A DNA stretch of 64,000 bases from DATARH01 sp035550515 (GCA_035550515.1 DASZOZ010000031.1:1-64000); one strand, 5' to 3'; positions 1 through 8,997 are shown, numbered from the stretch's first letter. The notes: a model not told the origin generated them from the sequence alone. Program-made: numbers and translations.

Positions 1-338
<338 letters not shown>

Positions 339-342
<4 letters not shown>

Positions 343-728
343 GCGTGAGCATTCTGGTGGTGGACGACGAGCCGGACGTGCCGGAGCTGTTTCGCCAGCG
401 CTTTCGGCGGGAGGCGCGGCAGGGGACGTATGTGCTGCATTTTGCGGCGTCGGGGGAGGCGGCGCTGGACCGGCTGACGGACGGGGTGGAGCCTGAGCTG
501 ATCGTGATCCTGTCGGACATCAACATGCCGGGGATGGACGGGCTGGAGCTGCTGCGCGCGGTGAAGGCGCGGCGGCCGGAGCTGCCGGTGATGATGGTGA
601 CCGCCTATGGCGACGACGAGCGGCGGCGCCGGGCGCGCGAATACGGCGCCGTCGAGTTCGTCACCAAGCCGGTCGATTTCGACCGCCTCAAGGAACAGCT
701 CAGACAGTTACCGACCGCCGCGGCTTAG
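339..728 (+). CDS. Single-domain response regulator (CheY-like receiver)
   Basis: This 129-residue protein is only a receiver domain. It has the acidic pair D9/D10 (VVDDEPD), phospho-acceptor D60 in SDINMPGMDG, the switch Thr at T88 (VTAYGD) and the invariant Lys at K110 (VTKPVD). No output domain follows, so it should act by protein contact or as a phosphorelay intermediate. It overlaps the histidine kinase by four bases, which supports a kinase-regulator pair. It is convergent with pheT, with only eight bases between the two stops. Confidence 0.92.
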
Positions 729-736
729 ACGAGGCG

Positions 737-3121
737 TCAGCCCCGCAGCCGGCCGCCGGTGGCCTTTTCGACGGCGGCGACGAATTTGGCCGAGAAGGCC
801 TCGATCTCGGCGTCGGTCAGGGTGGCGTCTTGCGGCTGGAGCGTCACCGCGACGGCCAGCGATTTCTTGCCGTCGGGCAGGCCCTTGCCCTGGTAGACGT
901 CGAACAGGCGGATGTCGGTGACGAGCTTGCGGTCGACGCCGCGCGCCGCGCGCAGCAGTGTCTCGGCCGGCACGTCGCCATCGACGACAAAGGCGAAATC
1001 GCGCTCGACCGGCTGGAACACCGACAGCTTCAGCAAGGGCCGGGTGCGGCCACCGCGCGGCAGGGCGACGGCGTCGAGGAAGACCTCGAACGCCGCGACC
1101 GGCCCTTTGACGTCGAACGCCTCGAGGATTTCCGGGTGCAGCTCGCCGAACTGGCCGAGCACGGCCGGCCCGAGCCGCAGCACCCCGGCGCGGCCGGGAT
1201 GGAACCAGCCGGGCGGCTCGCCGGAGACTTGCAGGTTGTCGATCGGCGCCCCGGCGGCGGCGAGCGCCGAAAGCGCGTCTTCCTTCGCGGTGAACAGGTC
1301 GGGGGCGCCGGGCTTGACGCGCCAGTCGCGCGGGCCGAGCGCGCCGGCGCGCAGACCGCCGGCGACGTTGGCCTGCCCCTCGGGCGTGTCGTCGCGGTAC
1401 AGCGGCCCCAGCTCGTAGAGCGCGATGTCCGGCGAGCCGCGATCGGCGTTGCGCCGCGCGGCCTCGAGCAGGTTGGGCAGCACCGAGGGGCGCATCTGGT
1501 CGAGGTCGGCGCTGATCGGGTTGACCAGCCGCAGGCTGGGCTGGCCGCCGCCAAAGCGCTGCGCGGCGGCGACGGAAAGGAACGAGAAGGTCACCGCCTC
1601 GGTCAGCCCGCGCGCGGCGAGCGTGCGCCGCACCAGTTCGGCGCGGCGGCGGCGCGGCGCGATCGCGGCGCGGGAAACGACCGTCTCGCGCGGCAGCGGC
1701 ACGGGCGCGATCGCGTCGTAGCCTTTGACGCGCAGCACCTCCTCGACCAGGTCGGCCTCGCCGATCACATCGCCGCGCCAGGGCGGCGGATCGACCGCCA
1801 GCGCATCCGTGCCCGGTTCGACGGCAAAGCCCAATGTCTTGAGAATCGATGTCGACTCCGCGGGCGTCACCGCCAGGCCGCCGAGCTCGGCGATGCGCGT
1901 ATCGCGCAGCGTGTAGCGGCGCCGCCATTCGGGGACGGCGCCGGCGACGACCACCTCCGACGCCTCGCCGCCGCACAGTTCGAGGATGAGGCGGGTGGCG
2001 ATTTCGAGACCAGGCGCGGTGAATTCCGGGTCGATGCCGCGCTCGAAGCGGTAGCGCGCATCGCTGGTGATGTCGAGCCGCCGCCCGGTCGCGGCGGTCC
2101 GGACGGGATCGAACAGCGCCGCCTCGACAAAGACCTCGGTCGTGGCTTCGGTGCAGCCGGTCGGCGCGCCGCCCATGACGCCGCCGAGGCTCTGCACCCC
2201 GTTATCGTCGGCGATCGCGGTGATTTCGGGGTCGAGCCGGTATTCCCGGCCGTTGAGCGCCAGCAGCGTTTCGCCGGCCGCGGCGAAACGGACGACGAGG
2301 CCGCCCTTGACCTTGCCGGCGTCAAAGACGTGCAGCGGCCGGTTGAGGTCGAAGGTCAGGAAGTTGGTGATGTCGACCAGCGCCGAGATCGGCCTGAGGC
2401 CGATCGACTCCAGCCGGCGCTTGAGCCAGTCCGGGCTCTGGCCGTTGCGCAGGCCGCGGATATGGCGGCCGAGAAACAGCGGGCAGGCCTTGAGGTCGGT
2501 CAGCCGGATGGCGATCGGCGACTTGAAGGCGCCGGGGACCGCTGTCGTGTCGAGCGGCTTCAGCGTGCCGACGCCGGCGGCGGCGAGGTCGCGCGCGAGC
2601 CCGCGCATACCGAGACAGTCGGCGCGGTTCGGCGTCACCTTGATGTCGATGACCGGGTCGCCGAGCCCGGCGTAATCGATGTAGCGCGTGCCGACCGGCG
2701 CATCCTCGGGCAGGTCGATGATGCCGTCATGGTCGTCCGACAGCGCCAGCTCCCAGGCCGACATCAGCATGCCGCGCGACGCGACCCCGCGGATGGTGCT
2801 TTCCTCGAGCTTCTTGGCGGTCCGCGGCACGACGATCCCGGCGCGGCCGAACACCCCCTTCATGCCGGTGCGCGCGTTGGACGCCCCGCACACGACCTGG
2901 ATCTCCCCGTCGCCGGCATCGACGACACAGACCCGCAGCCGGTCGGCGTTCGGGTGCTTCTCGGCCGACACCACGCGCGCGACCGTGAAGTCGGCGAGCG
3001 CCTTGGCGGGGTCGTCGACGCCATCGACATCGTGGCCGAGCATGACCAGCCGGGCAACGATCTCGTCGATCCCGGCCGGCGTGTCGAGATGCGTCTTGAG
3101 CCAGGAGAGCGAGGTCTTCAT
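737..3121 (-). CDS. pheT: Phenylalanine--tRNA ligase beta subunit
   Basis: 794 residues, the normal size of bacterial PheT. PheT pairs with PheS as an (alpha-beta)2 enzyme that charges tRNA-Phe in the cytosol. The order is: N-terminal segment starting MKTSLSWLKTH, an EMAP/OB tRNA-binding fold (about residues 40-150, with VCGASNA), the B3/B4 editing domain (GMRGLARDL region onward), the B5 domain, and a C-terminal FDX-ACB anticodon-binding domain (FQPVERDFAFVVDGDVPAE and the last ~80 residues). The frame stays open upstream, but the ATG at 3121 overlaps the pheS stop (ATGA), begins the conserved N-terminus and is clearly the start. Confidence 0.97.
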   Translation of the reverse strand: MKTSLSWLKTHLDTPAGIDEIVARLVMLGHDVDGVDDPAKALADFTVARVVSAEKHPNADRLRVCVVDAGDGEIQVVCGASNARTGMKGVFGRAGIVVPRTAKKLEESTIRGVASRGMLMSAWELALSDDHDGIIDLPEDAPVGTRYIDYAGLGDPVIDIKVTPNRADCLGMRGLARDLAAAGVGTLKPLDTTAVPGAFKSPIAIRLTDLKACPLFLGRHIRGLRNGQSPDWLKRRLESIGLRPISALVDITNFLTFDLNRPLHVFDAGKVKGGLVVRFAAAGETLLALNGREYRLDPEITAIADDNGVQSLGGVMGGAPTGCTEATTEVFVEAALFDPVRTAATGRRLDITSDARYRFERGIDPEFTAPGLEIATRLILELCGGEASEVVVAGAVPEWRRRYTLRDTRIAELGGLAVTPAESTSILKTLGFAVEPGTDALAVDPPPWRGDVIGEADLVEEVLRVKGYDAIAPVPLPRETVVSRAAIAPRRRRAELVRRTLAARGLTEAVTFSFLSVAAAQRFGGGQPSLRLVNPISADLDQMRPSVLPNLLEAARRNADRGSPDIALYELGPLYRDDTPEGQANVAGGLRAGALGPRDWRVKPGAPDLFTAKEDALSALAAAGAPIDNLQVSGEPPGWFHPGRAGVLRLGPAVLGQFGELHPEILEAFDVKGPVAAFEVFLDAVALPRGGRTRPLLKLSVFQPVERDFAFVVDGDVPAETLLRAARGVDRKLVTDIRLFDVYQGKGLPDGKKSLAVAVTLQPQDATLTDAEIEAFSAKFVAAVEKATGGRLRG

Positions 3122-4191
3122 GGCGCGCCCCGCACCGGCGAGGGGATGTCGAGCGGCAGGAAACCGTAATGCCGCAGCCAGCGGATGTCGCTGTCGTACA
3201 TCGTGCGCAGGTCGGGGATGCCGTATTTCAGCATCGCCACCCGCTCGATGCCCATGCCGAACGCAAAGCCCTGGTACTGGTCGGGGTCGATGCCGCAGTT
3301 GCGCAGCACTTGCGGGTGCACCATGCCGCTGCCGAGGATTTCGAGCCAATCCGCTCCGGCGCCGATCTTCAGCTCGCCGCCGGCGCGCGAGCAGCCGATA
3401 TCGACCTCGGCGGACGGTTCGGTGAACGGGAAATAGCTCGGCCGGAAGCGCACCGGCAGGTCGTCGACATCGAAAAAGGCGCGGCAGAACTCGATCAGAC
3501 AGCCTTTGAGGTGGCCCATATGGGTGGTGCGGTCGATCACCAGCCCCTCGACCTGGTGGAACATCGGCGAATGCGTTGCGTCATGGTCGCAGCGGAAGGT
3601 GCGGCCGGGGACGATGATGCGGATCGGCGGCTTCTGCTGCAGCATCGTGCGCACCTGCACCGGCGAGGTGTGCGTGCGCAGCACCAGCCGCGAGCCGTCG
3701 GCGCGCTCGGGAAGGTAGAACGTATCGTGCTCCTGCCGCGCGGGATGCTCGGGGGGGATGTTGAGCGCGGTGAAATTGTAGAAATCGTCCTCGATATGCG
3801 GCCCCTCGGCGACGGCGAACCCCATCTCGCCAAAGATCGCGATGATCTCGTCGATGGTCTGGCTGATCGGGTGGATGCGGCCCGGCGCCGACGGGAACGC
3901 CGGTAGCGTGGCGTCGGCGCGCTCGGCGGCGAGCCGCTTCGACAGCGCGGCGCGGTTCAGTTCGCCGGCGCGGGTCTCGATCGCCGCGGTGATCCGGTCC
4001 TTCAGCGCGTTGAACCGGGCGCCGGCGTCGCGCCGCTCTGCGGCGGGGAGCGTGCCGAGACCGCGCATCAACCCGCTCACCACACCCTGGCGGCCGAGAT
4101 ACTTGATGCGGACGGCTTCGAGCGCTTCGGGTGAGCCGGCGGCGCCGATCTCGCCGAGCCCGGCCTCTTGTATTTGTTGCGGATCGTCCAT
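3118..4191 (-). CDS. pheS: Phenylalanine--tRNA ligase alpha subunit
   Basis: 357 residues. This is the catalytic class II aaRS subunit. An N-terminal coiled coil (about residues 1-90) is followed by the catalytic core, with motif 2 (LRTHTSPVQVRTM) and motif 3 (GFAFGMGIERVAMLKYGIPDLR region). I chose ATG 4191 (MDDPQQ), with AGGA about 8 bases upstream, over a TTG two codons earlier. It is translationally coupled to pheT. Upstream lies rplT, but a strong intrinsic terminator ends only about 22 bases before this start, so pheST must rely on read-through or on antitermination. Confidence 0.97.
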   Translation of the reverse strand: MDDPQQIQEAGLGEIGAAGSPEALEAVRIKYLGRQGVVSGLMRGLGTLPAAERRDAGARFNALKDRITAAIETRAGELNRAALSKRLAAERADATLPAFPSAPGRIHPISQTIDEIIAIFGEMGFAVAEGPHIEDDFYNFTALNIPPEHPARQEHDTFYLPERADGSRLVLRTHTSPVQVRTMLQQKPPIRIIVPGRTFRCDHDATHSPMFHQVEGLVIDRTTHMGHLKGCLIEFCRAFFDVDDLPVRFRPSYFPFTEPSAEVDIGCSRAGGELKIGAGADWLEILGSGMVHPQVLRNCGIDPDQYQGFAFGMGIERVAMLKYGIPDLRTMYDSDIRWLRHYGFLPLDIPSPVRGAP

Positions 4192-4212
4192 GACCAATCC
4201 TCACACACCAAT

Positions 4213-4238
4213 AAAAAAGGGGCCGACTGCGGCCCCTT
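4213..4238 (-). terminator. Intrinsic terminator between rplT and pheS
   Basis: Read on the minus strand, the nine-base-pair stem AAGGGGCCG/CGGCCCCTT encloses a four-base loop and runs directly into six T residues. It is placed to end rplT transcripts. Its T tract ends about 22 bases before the pheS ATG, which leaves no room for a promoter after it. It may therefore be a leaky terminator or attenuator for pheST. I searched the leader for a Phe-rich peptide and found none. Confidence 0.85.
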
Positions 4239-4340
4239 CGTGACTCAATATCCGAGCGCGCGGGCCTAGCGGACGGACCCGCGCGTAAATCGCCCCTTCA
4301 GACCACTCCGGCGCAGGCCGGGGTCCGTCCCTGCCGTGGG

Positions 4341-4358
4341 TCCCGGCCTTCGCCGGGA
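4341..4358. repeat. Short palindrome TCCCGGC-CTTC-GCCGGGA
   Basis: A perfect seven-base inverted repeat with a CTTC loop lies in the rplT-pheS spacer. It resembles the short dispersed palindromes common in alphaproteobacterial intergenic DNA. A related run (GGACCCCGGCC and GCCGGAG) follows next to it, so the whole 4290-4375 stretch looks like degraded repeat material rather than a leader gene. Confidence 0.5.
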
Positions 4359-4382
4359 TGGCGCCAAGGGGAGCATCGCGTC

Positions 4383-4763
4383 TTACTCCGCAGCCGCCGC
4401 TGGGGCTTGTTCGAGGGCGGATTTCGCGGTCGTGACGACGCCGGCGAAGGCTTCCGGCTCGCGGACCGCGAGGTCGGAGAGCACCTTGCGATCGAGTTCG
4501 AGCCCGGCGAGCTTCAGCCCGTGGATGAATTGCGAATAGGTCAGCCCGTGCTCGCGCACGCCGGCATTGATCCGCTGGATCCACAGCCCGCGAAAATCGC
4601 GCTTGCGGTTGCGCCGGTCGCGATAGGCGTAGCGCAGCGCCTTCTCGACCTTTTCGAGGGCGATGCGATAAGCCTTGCTGTTGCGCCCGCGATAGCCCTT
4701 GGCGAGATCGAGAACCTTCTTATGCCGGGCATGGGCAGTGACGCCCCGTTTGACGCGCGCCAT
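4383..4763 (-). CDS. rplT: Large ribosomal subunit protein bL20
   Basis: 126 residues. The N-terminus (MARVKRGVTAHARHKKVL) and the core (GYRGRNSKAY, RNRKRDFRGLWI, RINAGVREHGLTYS) are diagnostic of bL20, which binds 23S rRNA early in 50S assembly. The C-terminus carries a short Ala-rich tail. It follows rpmI by three bases, so the two are co-transcribed. In many bacteria bL20 represses its own operon translationally; no infC precedes it here, so any such control would act on rpmI. Confidence 0.98.
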   Translation of the reverse strand: MARVKRGVTAHARHKKVLDLAKGYRGRNSKAYRIALEKVEKALRYAYRDRRNRKRDFRGLWIQRINAGVREHGLTYSQFIHGLKLAGLELDRKVLSDLAVREPEAFAGVVTTAKSALEQAPAAAAE

Positions 4764-4766
4764 GGC

Positions 4767-4970
4767 TCAGCCTCGCAGATACGGCATATAGGTGAGCACG
4801 AGGTTGGCGTCGCCCGGCTGCAGGGTCACCTTGCCACGCGCCTTCCGCTTCATCGATTTCGGCTTCGAGATCAGGCGATGCCGCTTATGCGCGACATTCA
4901 TCGTGATCTTGCCGGTCGCGGTGCGGCCAAAGCGCTTTTTGGCGCCGCTCTTGGTCTTCAACTTGGGCAT
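4767..4970 (-). CDS. rpmI: Large ribosomal subunit protein bL35
   Basis: 67 residues, very basic. The conserved sequence starts MPKLKTKSGAKKRFGRTATGK and includes HRLISKPKSMKRKARG. ATG 4970 is the family start, preceded by AGGAACCCGAA; an upstream in-frame start at 5003 would add an atypical 11-residue extension. It is the first gene of rpmI-rplT-(pheS-pheT). Upstream on the minus strand is a GC-rich inverted repeat (CCCGCCG/CGGCGGG, about 5044-5066) that may structure the leader. infC, which usually precedes rpmI, lies 12 kb away on the other strand. Confidence 0.97.
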   Translation of the reverse strand: MPKLKTKSGAKKRFGRTATGKITMNVAHKRHRLISKPKSMKRKARGKVTLQPGDANLVLTYMPYLRG

Positions 4971-5121
4971 TTCGGGTTCCTGTCGACTGTGGCGGCCAGG
5001 CATGCCCTCATCGCGCCCCCTTGGCCATAAGACCGGGCGCGGGCCCGCCGCCGATTGAGCGGCGGGTTATAGCGATGCGCCTGGATTAAAGCAAGGCGGG
5101 CCTGGCATATGATCCGCCGCC

Positions 5122-6072
5122 ATGCCTTGCGTCAGCTATGTCGTCACCGTCTACAACAAGGTGCCGGTTCTGCCCTTCCTGCTCGCCGGACTCGCCGCGC
5201 AGCAGGGCGATTTCAGCCGCGAATTCATCTTTGTCGACGACGGCTCCACCGACGATAGCGGCGCGCTGCTGCGCCGCCTGACCGCCGGCTGGCAGGCGGT
5301 GACGATCGTCAGCCAGGCGAATGGCGGGCCGGCGGTGGCGTTCAACGCCGGCCTGCGGCGTGCCCGCGGCGACTATATCAAGCCGATGGATGCCGACGAC
5401 GTGCTGTTGCCGTGGGGGACGCGGCGGCTGCTCGACGCGATCGAGGCGACCGGCTGCGCGGTGGCGTTCGGGCTGCCGACGCCGACTTACGACATCGCGT
5501 CCACACCGGAGGCGGTGCTCTCCGTATTCCCGCACCGGCCGGGGCCGGTCGAGCGCTGTGACAATATGATCCGCCGCTCGCTGCGCGGGGCGCAGACCAA
5601 CCCGTCGACCTGGCTCGCGCGGGCCGATGCCGTGCGCCGCAGCGGCGGCTGCGACGAGCGCGTGTTCATCCAGGATTATTCGCTCGAGCTGCGCCTCGCG
5701 GCGCTGGGCGGTTTCGCCTGCTTGCACGAGATGATCGTGCGCGGGCCGGCCGCGGCCCCCGGCCGGCTCAACGACAACCAGGCGCAAATCCTGCACGATG
5801 TGAACCGGGCGCTGGCGTATTTCATCGCCGATCACCCCGGTCTGCCGCCGGGTCTCGCGCGGCGCGCCTTTGCGCGTGCCGCCTCGCGGGCCTGGCGCTG
5901 GGCGCGGCGGCACGGCGGCAAGGGGCTTGCGTCGCCCGAGTTTCGCCGGTTTTGCGGGGCGCGGCTGGGGCTGCTGGCAGCGACCCACGCCAACCTGCTG
6001 GCGACCTGCGGCGCGTTTGCCGAGACAAATACCATTCGCGTCCCGGCGGTCGCCCGCACGATACTGGCCTGA
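5122..6072 (+). CDS. Family 2 glycosyltransferase
   Basis: 316 residues with a GT-A fold. It starts with SYVVTVYNKVPVLPFLLAGL, then has the nucleotide-binding FVDDGSTDDSG and, around residues 85-92, the DXD-type KPMDADD that holds the metal and sugar nucleotide. There are no membrane segments, so it is probably cytosolic or peripheral. It transfers a sugar from an NDP-sugar; donor and acceptor are unknown. Its stop overlaps the next start by one base (TGATG), so it is co-translated with a hydroxyacid dehydrogenase. It reads away from rpmI. Confidence 0.85.
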   Translation: MPCVSYVVTVYNKVPVLPFLLAGLAAQQGDFSREFIFVDDGSTDDSGALLRRLTAGWQAVTIVSQANGGPAVAFNAGLRRARGDYIKPMDADDVLLPWGTRRLLDAIEATGCAVAFGLPTPTYDIASTPEAVLSVFPHRPGPVERCDNMIRRSLRGAQTNPSTWLARADAVRRSGGCDERVFIQDYSLELRLAALGGFACLHEMIVRGPAAAPGRLNDNQAQILHDVNRALAYFIADHPGLPPGLARRAFARAASRAWRWARRHGGKGLASPEFRRFCGARLGLLAATHANLLATCGAFAETNTIRVPAVARTILA

Positions 6073-7001
6073 TGGCGATCCTCTTTAAATCGACCCCGGC
6101 CGCCACCGCGCGCTGGCGGCCTTACCTGGCCGCGGCATGGCCCGGTCGCGACCTGCGCTTCTGGCCGGAGACCGGCGACAAGACCGCGATCGAGTACGCG
6201 CTGGTCTGGCATCCCGAGCCGGGGCTGCTGGCGGGCCTGCCCCGGCTCAGGCTCATCGTCTCGCTCGGCGCCGGCGTCGACCACATCCTGCATGACCTGA
6301 CGCTGCCCGCCGGGGTGCCGATCCTGCGCCTGGTCGACCCTTACATGACCCAGGCGATGAGCGAATACGTCGTGCTTCAGGTGCTGCGGCTGCACCGCCT
6401 GGATTTCGACTACCGCGCCCAGCAGGCCGCAGCGGAATGGCGCGAGCATGCGCAAAAGAACGCGTCCGAGCGCACCGTCGGCATTCTCGGCTTCGGGCAG
6501 CTCGGACAGGACGCCGGGCACAAGCTCAAGGCCCTGGGCTTTGACGTCGCCGGCTGGAGCCGGTCGGCCAAGGATATCCCCGGCTTGCCGACCTTTGCCG
6601 GGCCGCACGGCCTCGACGCGCTACTGGCGCGCAGCGAGATCCTCGTCTCGCTGCTGCCGATGACCGCCGAGACCGAAAACATCCTCGACGCCCGCCTGTT
6701 CGCGCGCTTGCCGCGCGGTGCCGGCATCGTCAATGCCGGGCGCGGACGCCAGCTGGTCGAGGCCGACCTGCTGGCGGCGCTCGCTTCGGGGCAGATTTCC
6801 GCCGCCGTGCTCGATGTTTTTCGCGAGGAGCCGCTGCCGGCGTCGCATCCGTTTTGGCGGCATCCGCGTATCGTCGTCACGCCGCACGTCGCGGCGGAGA
6901 CGCATCCGCCGACCGCCACGGCGATTATCGCCCGGGCCATCGCGGATTTCGAGGCCGGACGGCCGGTCGCCCACCTGATCGACAGGCGACGCGGGTACTG
7001 A
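6072..7001 (+). CDS. D-2-hydroxyacid dehydrogenase (glyoxylate/hydroxypyruvate reductase A-like)
   Basis: 309 residues. A substrate-binding part is followed by an NAD(P)-binding Rossmann fold with GILGFGQLGQDAG. The catalytic triad pattern of the family is visible: Arg in NAGRGRQL, Glu in FREEPLP and His in TPHVAAETHP. The RLIVSLGAGVDHI and PYMTQAMSEYV motifs match the GhrA branch, which reduces glyoxylate or hydroxypyruvate. I chose ATG 6072 because it begins the homologous N-terminus (MAILFKS) and overlaps the upstream stop. The exact 2-oxoacid substrate is not certain. Confidence 0.88.
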   Translation: MAILFKSTPAATARWRPYLAAAWPGRDLRFWPETGDKTAIEYALVWHPEPGLLAGLPRLRLIVSLGAGVDHILHDLTLPAGVPILRLVDPYMTQAMSEYVVLQVLRLHRLDFDYRAQQAAAEWREHAQKNASERTVGILGFGQLGQDAGHKLKALGFDVAGWSRSAKDIPGLPTFAGPHGLDALLARSEILVSLLPMTAETENILDARLFARLPRGAGIVNAGRGRQLVEADLLAALASGQISAAVLDVFREEPLPASHPFWRHPRIVVTPHVAAETHPPTATAIIARAIADFEAGRPVAHLIDRRRGY

Positions 7002-7025
7002 CGGCCTCCCTTGGAGGGGCGCCGG

Positions 7026-7226
7026 ATGAGCTACAACAAAAACCCCGGGCTGTGGATCGCGATCCTGGCCGCCGTGGTGCTGTGGAACCTCTACGAGATT
7101 TTCGGACCGCAGACCGAAACACCGCCGCAGAGCATCGTGATCCTCACCTGGGGGCTGGTGGCGTGCGGCATCGCCGGGATCGTCGGCGCCGTGATGCAAC
7201 TGATGAAAAACAGCGAAAAAGCCTGA
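7026..7226 (+). CDS. Small two-pass membrane protein
   Basis: 66 residues with two hydrophobic stretches, roughly residues 8-24 (LWIAILAAVVLWNLYEI) and 38-60 (SIVILTWGLVACGIAGIVGAV). A short polar loop containing QTETPPQS separates them, and the C-terminus is charged (KNSEKA). GGAGGGG lies 6-12 bases before ATG 7026, which decides the start over an upstream TTG. It follows the dehydrogenase by 24 bases in the same direction. I do not recognise the family; a small inner-membrane protein of unknown role. Confidence 0.7.
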   Translation: MSYNKNPGLWIAILAAVVLWNLYEIFGPQTETPPQSIVILTWGLVACGIAGIVGAVMQLMKNSEKA

Positions 7227-7254
7227 TTTTTCTCAGGCACCGCGGGTCAGCGTA

Positions 7255-8310
7255 TCAACGCAGGCTCGTCAGCAGGTCGCCGAGCGTCGCCTTGTCGGCC
7301 TCGCCGGTGACGGGTATGGCGAATTCGAGATGGCTCGCGACTCCCGCAAAGCGCGCCTTGAGCTTGCCGGCGATCTCGTCATGGGTCCCGATCACCGCAT
7401 AGTGGTCGAGCATCGCGTCGCTGATAAAGCCGGGCATCTCCTCCCAGCGTTGCGCGCGCGAGTAGCTCTGCAAGGTGCGGGCGACCTCGCCGTAGCCTTG
7501 TGACTCGAAGGCGATCAGGTAAGTCGGCGTCGAGGCGTAGAAGGCGATCCGGGCGCGGACGTCGCGAATGCGCGCTTCGAGGCCTTGGCGGTCGCGGGCG
7601 GTGGCGATCAACGGCATCACCGCCATCGCGAATTTCGTGAAGTCGCGGCCGGTCTTGGCGGCACCTTTCCGTGCCGCCGGCAGCATGATCTCGGCGATGT
7701 AGCGCGGTGTGCAGACCGGATGCGCACGGATGCCGTCGGCGACCTCGCCGGCGATCCGGCACATGAACGGGTTGACCGCGGCGAGTTGAACCGGGATGTC
7801 GGGATGCTCGATCGGCGGCGGCGCGAAGAGCGGCACCATCAGGCTCAGCTTGTAGTGCTCGCTCTCGTAGTGCAGCCTGGTGCCGCCGTTCTGCCAGCAT
7901 TCCCAGATCGCCCGCAGCGCCCCGACATAATCGCGCATCCACGGGCCCGGCGGAGTCCAGGCCATGCCGTAACGGCGCTCGATGTGGCCCTTGACCTGGC
8001 TGCCCAGCCCCAGCGTCAGGCGCCCTTTCGACAGGCGCTGCAAGGTCCAGGCGGCGAGCGCGGTCACCGCCGGGGCGCGCGGAAAGGCGATCGCGACGCC
8101 GGTCGCGAGACCGACTCGCCCGGTCGCCTGCGCCGCCAGCGCCAGCACGACAAACGGATCGTCCTTGGTTTCCTCGGTGACGATGCCGTCATAGCCGAGC
8201 GCCTCCGCCAGCCGCGCCTCCTCGCCCACCCTCGCGAGATCGAGCCCGCCCGACGCCGCGCGCAACCCGGGATCGAGATTGCCGAGCGGCAGCTGGGTTT
8301 CGATCTTCAT
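7255..8310 (-). CDS. LLM-class (luciferase-like) F420/FMN-dependent oxidoreductase
   Basis: 351 residues with the TIM-barrel luciferase-like monooxygenase pattern: GYDGIVTEETKDDPFVVLALAA, the GRVGLATGVAIAFPRAPAV strand, and RLTLGLGSQVKGHIERRYGM. The latter matches a subgroup (TIGR03617-like) that uses reduced F420 or FMN. The substrate is unknown. Whether the organism makes F420 cannot be judged from this window. It is convergent with the small membrane protein and divergent from the first VapBC module, with which it shares a 67-base upstream region. Confidence 0.85.
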   Translation of the reverse strand: MKIETQLPLGNLDPGLRAASGGLDLARVGEEARLAEALGYDGIVTEETKDDPFVVLALAAQATGRVGLATGVAIAFPRAPAVTALAAWTLQRLSKGRLTLGLGSQVKGHIERRYGMAWTPPGPWMRDYVGALRAIWECWQNGGTRLHYESEHYKLSLMVPLFAPPPIEHPDIPVQLAAVNPFMCRIAGEVADGIRAHPVCTPRYIAEIMLPAARKGAAKTGRDFTKFAMAVMPLIATARDRQGLEARIRDVRARIAFYASTPTYLIAFESQGYGEVARTLQSYSRAQRWEEMPGFISDAMLDHYAVIGTHDEIAGKLKARFAGVASHLEFAIPVTGEADKATLGDLLTSLR

Positions 8311-8326
8311 GGCGTCGGCATCCCGG

Positions 8327-8354
8327 TTGACATCGGTTCGTACTTAGCTAAGTT
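8327..8354 (+). promoter_or_regulatory. Promoter with palindromic operator for the VapBC-1 module
   Basis: TTGACA (8327-8332) and TAAGTT (8349-8354) are separated by 16 bases. The perfect 12-base palindrome ACTTAGCTAAGT (8342-8353) covers the -10 element. Position and symmetry fit autorepression by the antitoxin-toxin complex, which is the usual control of such modules. No binding data can be read from the sequence. Confidence 0.6.
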
Positions 8355-8377
8355 CTGGACTAGACTAGGAGATGGTC

Positions 8378-8626
8378 ATGGATGAAGCAATCTCGATTCA
8401 CGCGGCCAAAACTCATTTATCGCGACTGATCGCACGCGCCGAGGCTGGCGAGGAGATCGTTATAGCGCGTGGCCGCAAGCCTGTGGCGAAGCTCGTGCCG
8501 CTGACGCCAAAACCCAAGCGTGTTTTTGGTTCGATGAAAGGCCAATTCACCGTTGGGCCGGAGTTCTTCGAGCCGATGTCGGAAGAAGAACTCGCGCTGT
8601 GGTACGGCGATGCGGATTCTCCTTGA
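8378..8626 (+). CDS. Type II antitoxin, Phd/YefM family (VapB-1)
   Basis: 82 residues. The N-terminal half (ISIHAAKTHLSRLIARAEAGEEIVIARGRKPVAKLVPL) is the Phd/YefM DNA-binding fold; the C-terminal half, ending SEEELALWYGDAD, would wrap the toxin. AGGAG at 8367-8371 abuts an ATG at 8372 but sits six bases before ATG 8378, which is therefore the better start. Its 3' end overlaps the toxin gene by 17 bases. It should neutralise the PIN toxin and repress the operon through the palindrome at 8342-8353. Confidence 0.9.
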   Translation: MDEAISIHAAKTHLSRLIARAEAGEEIVIARGRKPVAKLVPLTPKPKRVFGSMKGQFTVGPEFFEPMSEEELALWYGDADSP

Positions 8627-8996
8627 TACCCACGTCCTCCTTTGGTGGCTGCTGGGAAACGAGACGGTGCCGTTGGCTGTTCGAGCAGCGATCGCGGATA
8701 ACGAAAATGAAGTATTCGTCAGCGCCGCATCCGTCTGGGAGATTTCAATCAAGTATAAACGGGGAAAGCTGCCGACCGCGGCGGTTTTGATCGGCGACCT
8801 GGACAAGCTGGTCGCGCGGCGGGGGTTCAGCGGCCTGGCGATCACGCTCGATCACGGCGACAGGGCGGGAAGCCTGCCGCTGCTTCACAAAGACCCGTTC
8901 GACCGCATGCTGATCGCACAGGCGATGGTCGAGTCGTTGACCCTGGTCTCGAACGAGCGGTTGTTCGACCGCTACGGCGTCGCCCGGCTCTGGTAG
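8610..8996 (+). CDS. PIN-domain toxin ribonuclease (VapC-1)
   Basis: 128 residues. The PIN-domain acidic residues are present: D6 in LLDTHVLLWW, E44 in SVWEIS, and D95/D98 in HKDPFDRMLIAQA. VapC enzymes are Mg2+-dependent RNases that cleave tRNA or rRNA; the target here is unknown. ATG 8610 lies inside the antitoxin gene (17-base overlap), giving translational coupling. The catalytic set is complete, so it looks active. It is convergent with the leucyl aminopeptidase, with one base between the stops. Confidence 0.92.
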   Translation: MRILLDTHVLLWWLLGNETVPLAVRAAIADNENEVFVSAASVWEISIKYKRGKLPTAAVLIGDLDKLVARRGFSGLAITLDHGDRAGSLPLLHKDPFDRMLIAQAMVESLTLVSNERLFDRYGVARLW

Positions 8997-8997
8997 C

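Noticed and set aside
830..3169. A 779-codon open frame antisense to pheT
   Set aside because: GC-rich codon use leaves the opposite strand open; the product is Arg/Gly/Ala/Asp-rich with no motif, while pheT is fully conserved.
4213..4380. Possible Phe leader peptide for pheST
   Set aside because: All frames of the minus strand leader were read; none has a run of Phe codons, so attenuation by a leader peptide is not supported.
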